This document shows, in pieces, positions 5,936 through 7,533 of a stretch of 7,533 nt of DNA; position 1 is the stretch's first letter; each line of letters starts with the position of its first letter. Below the pieces are notes generated by a model that was given only the letters and a program-made list of their open reading frames with translations, did no database searches and was not told where the DNA came from. This DNA is from Verrucomicrobiota bacterium. GTDB lineage: Bacteria > Verrucomicrobiota > Verrucomicrobiia > Chthoniobacterales > UBA10450. The position numbers and the translations under genes were made by a program. The stretch spans positions 1 through 7,533 of the forward strand of contig QHNB01000114.1 in assembly GCA_003217965.1 (NCBI GenBank). The letters run 5' to 3'.

Positions 5936-6305
5936 AGGCGCGTCGAGCAACGTCGCAATAAATTCTGCCGCGGTCGCTGCATTCAGGAGGCAATTGCGGT
6001 GGTCCTCGTCTTTTGTGATCCGGGCCAGTGTGCCGACGACGATTAGATAGTCGTTCACCAGTTGTTGCGGCACCGCGATCAGAAAAATCAGGTGCGCTCG
6101 GTTCCCGTCCGCATTCCATGGAATCCCAGCGCGACTGCGGCCAATGGCCAACGCGATTCGATCGACCAGATCCGTTCGGCTGGCTCACGGTCTCGTTGAG
6201 GGCGAAGAGATCAACCATCTCACGCAGTGCGTTTGTCTTTTGCCGCGGCTTCAATTGTAGCGCGATCTGTCTTTCATTTAGAATATCGGCAAGCGCAATG
6301 GCCAT
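5927..6305 (-). pseudogene. PTS IIA (PtsN/EIIA-Ntr-like) gene, disrupted: active-site segment missing with frameshift
   Basis: The gene starts at ATG 6305 with MAIALADILNERQIALQL...ALREMVDLFAL, the first helices of a PTS IIA domain of the fructose/nitrogen type (42 residues, to about 6180). In another frame, from 6178 to a TGA ending at 5927, come 83 residues RTDLVDRIALAIGRS.AGIPW...HLIFLIAVPQQLVNDYLI...AATAAEFIATLL, the C-terminal half of the same domain. The two halves sum to 125 residues; members are about 150, so roughly 27 are missing. The absent part is the REK..STGIGNG.A.PH block, which holds the phosphorylated histidine. The junction is at 6178/6179. Even if expressed, the protein could not accept phosphate. 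Such proteins normally take phosphate from NPr and regulate transport or metabolism. The 3' end overlaps the rhomboid-like gene by 9 bp tail to tail. An assembly deletion would look identical. Confidence 0.8.
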
Positions 6306-6358
6306 CGAGATTTATTGGCTATTTGAGGCGGAGCAGTTATCCAATTAACCCAAGAACC

Positions 6359-7078
6359 GTGGCAACAGAAAAGAGCGCGCCGGGGGCGACCGACGAAACA
6401 ACGATCTCGCTGCAACGCAGTATCTACGATCCCGGTTACGTCAATGCCATGTCGCATTTTTATCGCGGCGAGCTCGGGCGGATCATGGTCTGGCGGCAGC
6501 GACTCGACATCACCACCAATTGGGCCATCACCAGCAGCACCGCCATCATCACCATCGCCTTCTCCAATCGCGATGTTCCGCACATCATTTTCTTTTTCAA
6601 TCTAGCCATTGTCTGGGTCATGCTCTGGATCGAGTCGCGGCGATATCGTTTCTATGATGCATTCCGGGCACGCGTCCGTATGCTTGAAGCGCATTTTCTC
6701 GTCCCGATGGTCATGGAAAATCGCCAGATGCTGCAGGGCGAATGGAAGAAGCTGGTCTGCGAAGACTTGATTTTGCCTTCTTTCAAAATCAGCAAACTGG
6801 AAGCAGTAGGACGGCGATTGAAACGGAACTACGTTTTCATCTTCGTTCTTATCATGGTTGCCTGGATTACCAAAATTTTCCTGCACGCCGATCACGCCAT
6901 GGATAATCTCCCTGGCTTCTATCACGCCTTGCGCGTCGGTCACATCCCGTCGTGGTTGGTCGCCTTCGTTTTTATCGCCACCTTCGCCAGTGTCATCGGC
7001 ATTACGATTTACGTCGGCCAAAAAACCTCCGGCGAAATTTCTGAATTCGGCGCTCATCGCTCTCTCTGGCGGATTTAA
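6359..7078 (+). CDS. DUF2270-type integral membrane protein
   Basis: A 239-residue inner-membrane protein of unknown function. The block SHFYRGELGRIMVWRQRLDITTNWAI (32-57) and the later RRYRFYDAFRARVRMLE (94-110) and FKISKLEAVGRRLKRNY (142-158) match my memory of the DUF2270 family. Four hydrophobic segments are seen near 53-69, 74-91, 158-175 and 198-219, with the polar central part (92-157) between pairs. I chose GTG at 6359: it begins a plausible soluble lead-in (VATEKSAPGATDE), whereas an in-frame upstream ATG at 6227 would run through the start of the opposing ptsN-like gene and adds a non-family sequence. ATG 6449 is a shorter alternative that would remove only 30 residues. No strong ribosome binding site is seen at any of them. 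The stop codon overlaps the mazG start (TAATG), so the two are probably co-translated. Confidence 0.8.
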   Translation: MATEKSAPGATDETTISLQRSIYDPGYVNAMSHFYRGELGRIMVWRQRLDITTNWAITSSTAIITIAFSNRDVPHIIFFFNLAIVWVMLWIESRRYRFYDAFRARVRMLEAHFLVPMVMENRQMLQGEWKKLVCEDLILPSFKISKLEAVGRRLKRNYVFIFVLIMVAWITKIFLHADHAMDNLPGFYHALRVGHIPSWLVAFVFIATFASVIGITIYVGQKTSGEISEFGAHRSLWRI

Positions 7079-7533
7079 TGAACGAATTTGAGAAATTGTG
7101 CGCCATCGTAGCGCGATTACGCGGAGCTGATGGCTGCCCTTGGGATCGCGAACAAACTAACGCCTCGCTCGTCCCGCCGTTACTGGAGGAAGCTTACGAA
7201 ATCGCAGGCGCAGTCTACGCCCAAGATGACGGCAATCTGCGTGAGGAACTCGGTGATTTGCTCTTACTTGTCGCGATGCATGCCCAGATCGCGTCCGAAG
7301 GGAACCGCTTTAGCATTGAGGATGTTGCCCGCGAGATCACGGAGAAGTTGATCCGACGTCATCCCCATGTTTTCGGCGAAAGCACAGCGCGGGGCAGCGA
7401 AGCCGTAATTAAGCAATGGGAGGCGATCAAACAGGAGGAAAAGAAGGGGAATTATTTCGCAAGCTTACCGGCAGCACTGCCGGCACTGATGCGGGCGGAG
7501 AAAGCTCAGAAAAAAGCCGCCCGGGTGAATTTT
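7078..7533 (+). CDS. mazG: Nucleoside triphosphate pyrophosphohydrolase MazG (partial, runs off right edge)
   Basis: MazG hydrolyses (d)NTPs to NMPs and pyrophosphate, cleaning aberrant nucleotides and influencing (p)ppGpp-linked stress responses. The 152 visible residues begin at an ATG whose first base is the last base of the preceding TAA (TAATG). Visible landmarks: GCPWDREQT (19-27), the metal-binding helix LLEEAYEI (35-42; Glu38, Glu41) and REELGDLL (55-62; Glu57, Asp60) that make the ExxE...ExxD site, and RRHPHVFG (93-100). The LPALMRAEKAQKKAARVNF stretch at the right edge is the usual entry to the second MazG domain, so a long two-domain protein of about 260-280 residues is expected. 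The site looks intact. Coupling to the DUF2270 gene suggests co-expression, not necessarily shared function. Confidence 0.96.
   Translation, partial: MNEFEKLCAIVARLRGADGCPWDREQTNASLVPPLLEEAYEIAGAVYAQDDGNLREELGDLLLLVAMHAQIASEGNRFSIEDVAREITEKLIRRHPHVFGESTARGSEAVIKQWEAIKQEEKKGNYFASLPAALPALMRAEKAQKKAARVNF

Noticed and set aside
5871..6305. A 144-codon minus-strand frame starting at 6305
   Set aside because: Only its first ~42 codons are real (PtsN-like N-terminus). After 6179 it is out of frame with the conserved C-terminal half and runs into the opposing rhomboid-like gene.
6227..6358. Upstream ATG at 6227 as the start of the DUF2270 protein
   Set aside because: It would overlap the start of the opposing ptsN-like gene and adds a sequence unlike the family; GTG 6359 is preferred.
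6256..7117. GTAGCGCGAT present near 6256 and again near 7108
   Set aside because: The 10-mer sits in ordinary conserved coding sequence (ptsN-like and mazG) with no hairpin around it; most likely coincidence.

Overview
The window looks like a piece of chromosome from a GC-rich, probably soil-type, Gram-negative bacterium. I lean towards Verrucomicrobiota because of the long-linker UvrA subtype, a rhomboid-like protein with a short C-terminal tail of the 'DPILDKI...SLT..ERR.L' type, a GTP-dependent PEP carboxykinase, and many small palindromic repeats. This placement is from memory of the families and is of modest confidence. I see no phage, plasmid, transposase, CRISPR array, tRNA or rRNA.

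Layout. Positions 1-3113 (minus strand) hold a uvrA gene. Its 3' end lies beyond the left edge and its reading frame is broken near 2904. A repeat-rich gap (about 3082-3176) separates it from pckG (minus, 3177-4982), GTP-type phosphoenolpyruvate carboxykinase. Divergent from pckG is a six-helix rhomboid-like membrane protein (plus, 5093-5935). Its stop overlaps the stop of a broken ptsN-like PTS IIA gene (minus, 5927-6305). A four-helix DUF2270-type membrane protein (plus, 6359-7078) follows, joined by a TAATG overlap to mazG (plus, 7078 to beyond the right edge).

The most unusual content is inside uvrA. Its protein is stretched at several linkers, and at least three of these stretches coincide with GC-rich palindromic DNA read through in frame. 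The clearest is a 57-bp, nearly perfect double hairpin at 2585-2641, and a related smaller hairpin lies at 1618-1636. This resembles the known behaviour of Rickettsia palindromic elements, which insert in frame into genes, but in an unrelated repeat family.

Two genes, uvrA and the ptsN-like gene, each lack a short segment. In each the missing piece is the key catalytic motif (the first Walker A P-loop of UvrA; the phospho-accepting histidine region of IIA) and the loss also shifts the frame. They are either real decayed genes or local assembly errors; raw reads would decide.

The genes do not form a single pathway. They are a mixed housekeeping set: nucleotide excision repair, gluconeogenesis, membrane proteins of unknown role, PTS-type regulation and nucleotide-pool cleaning.
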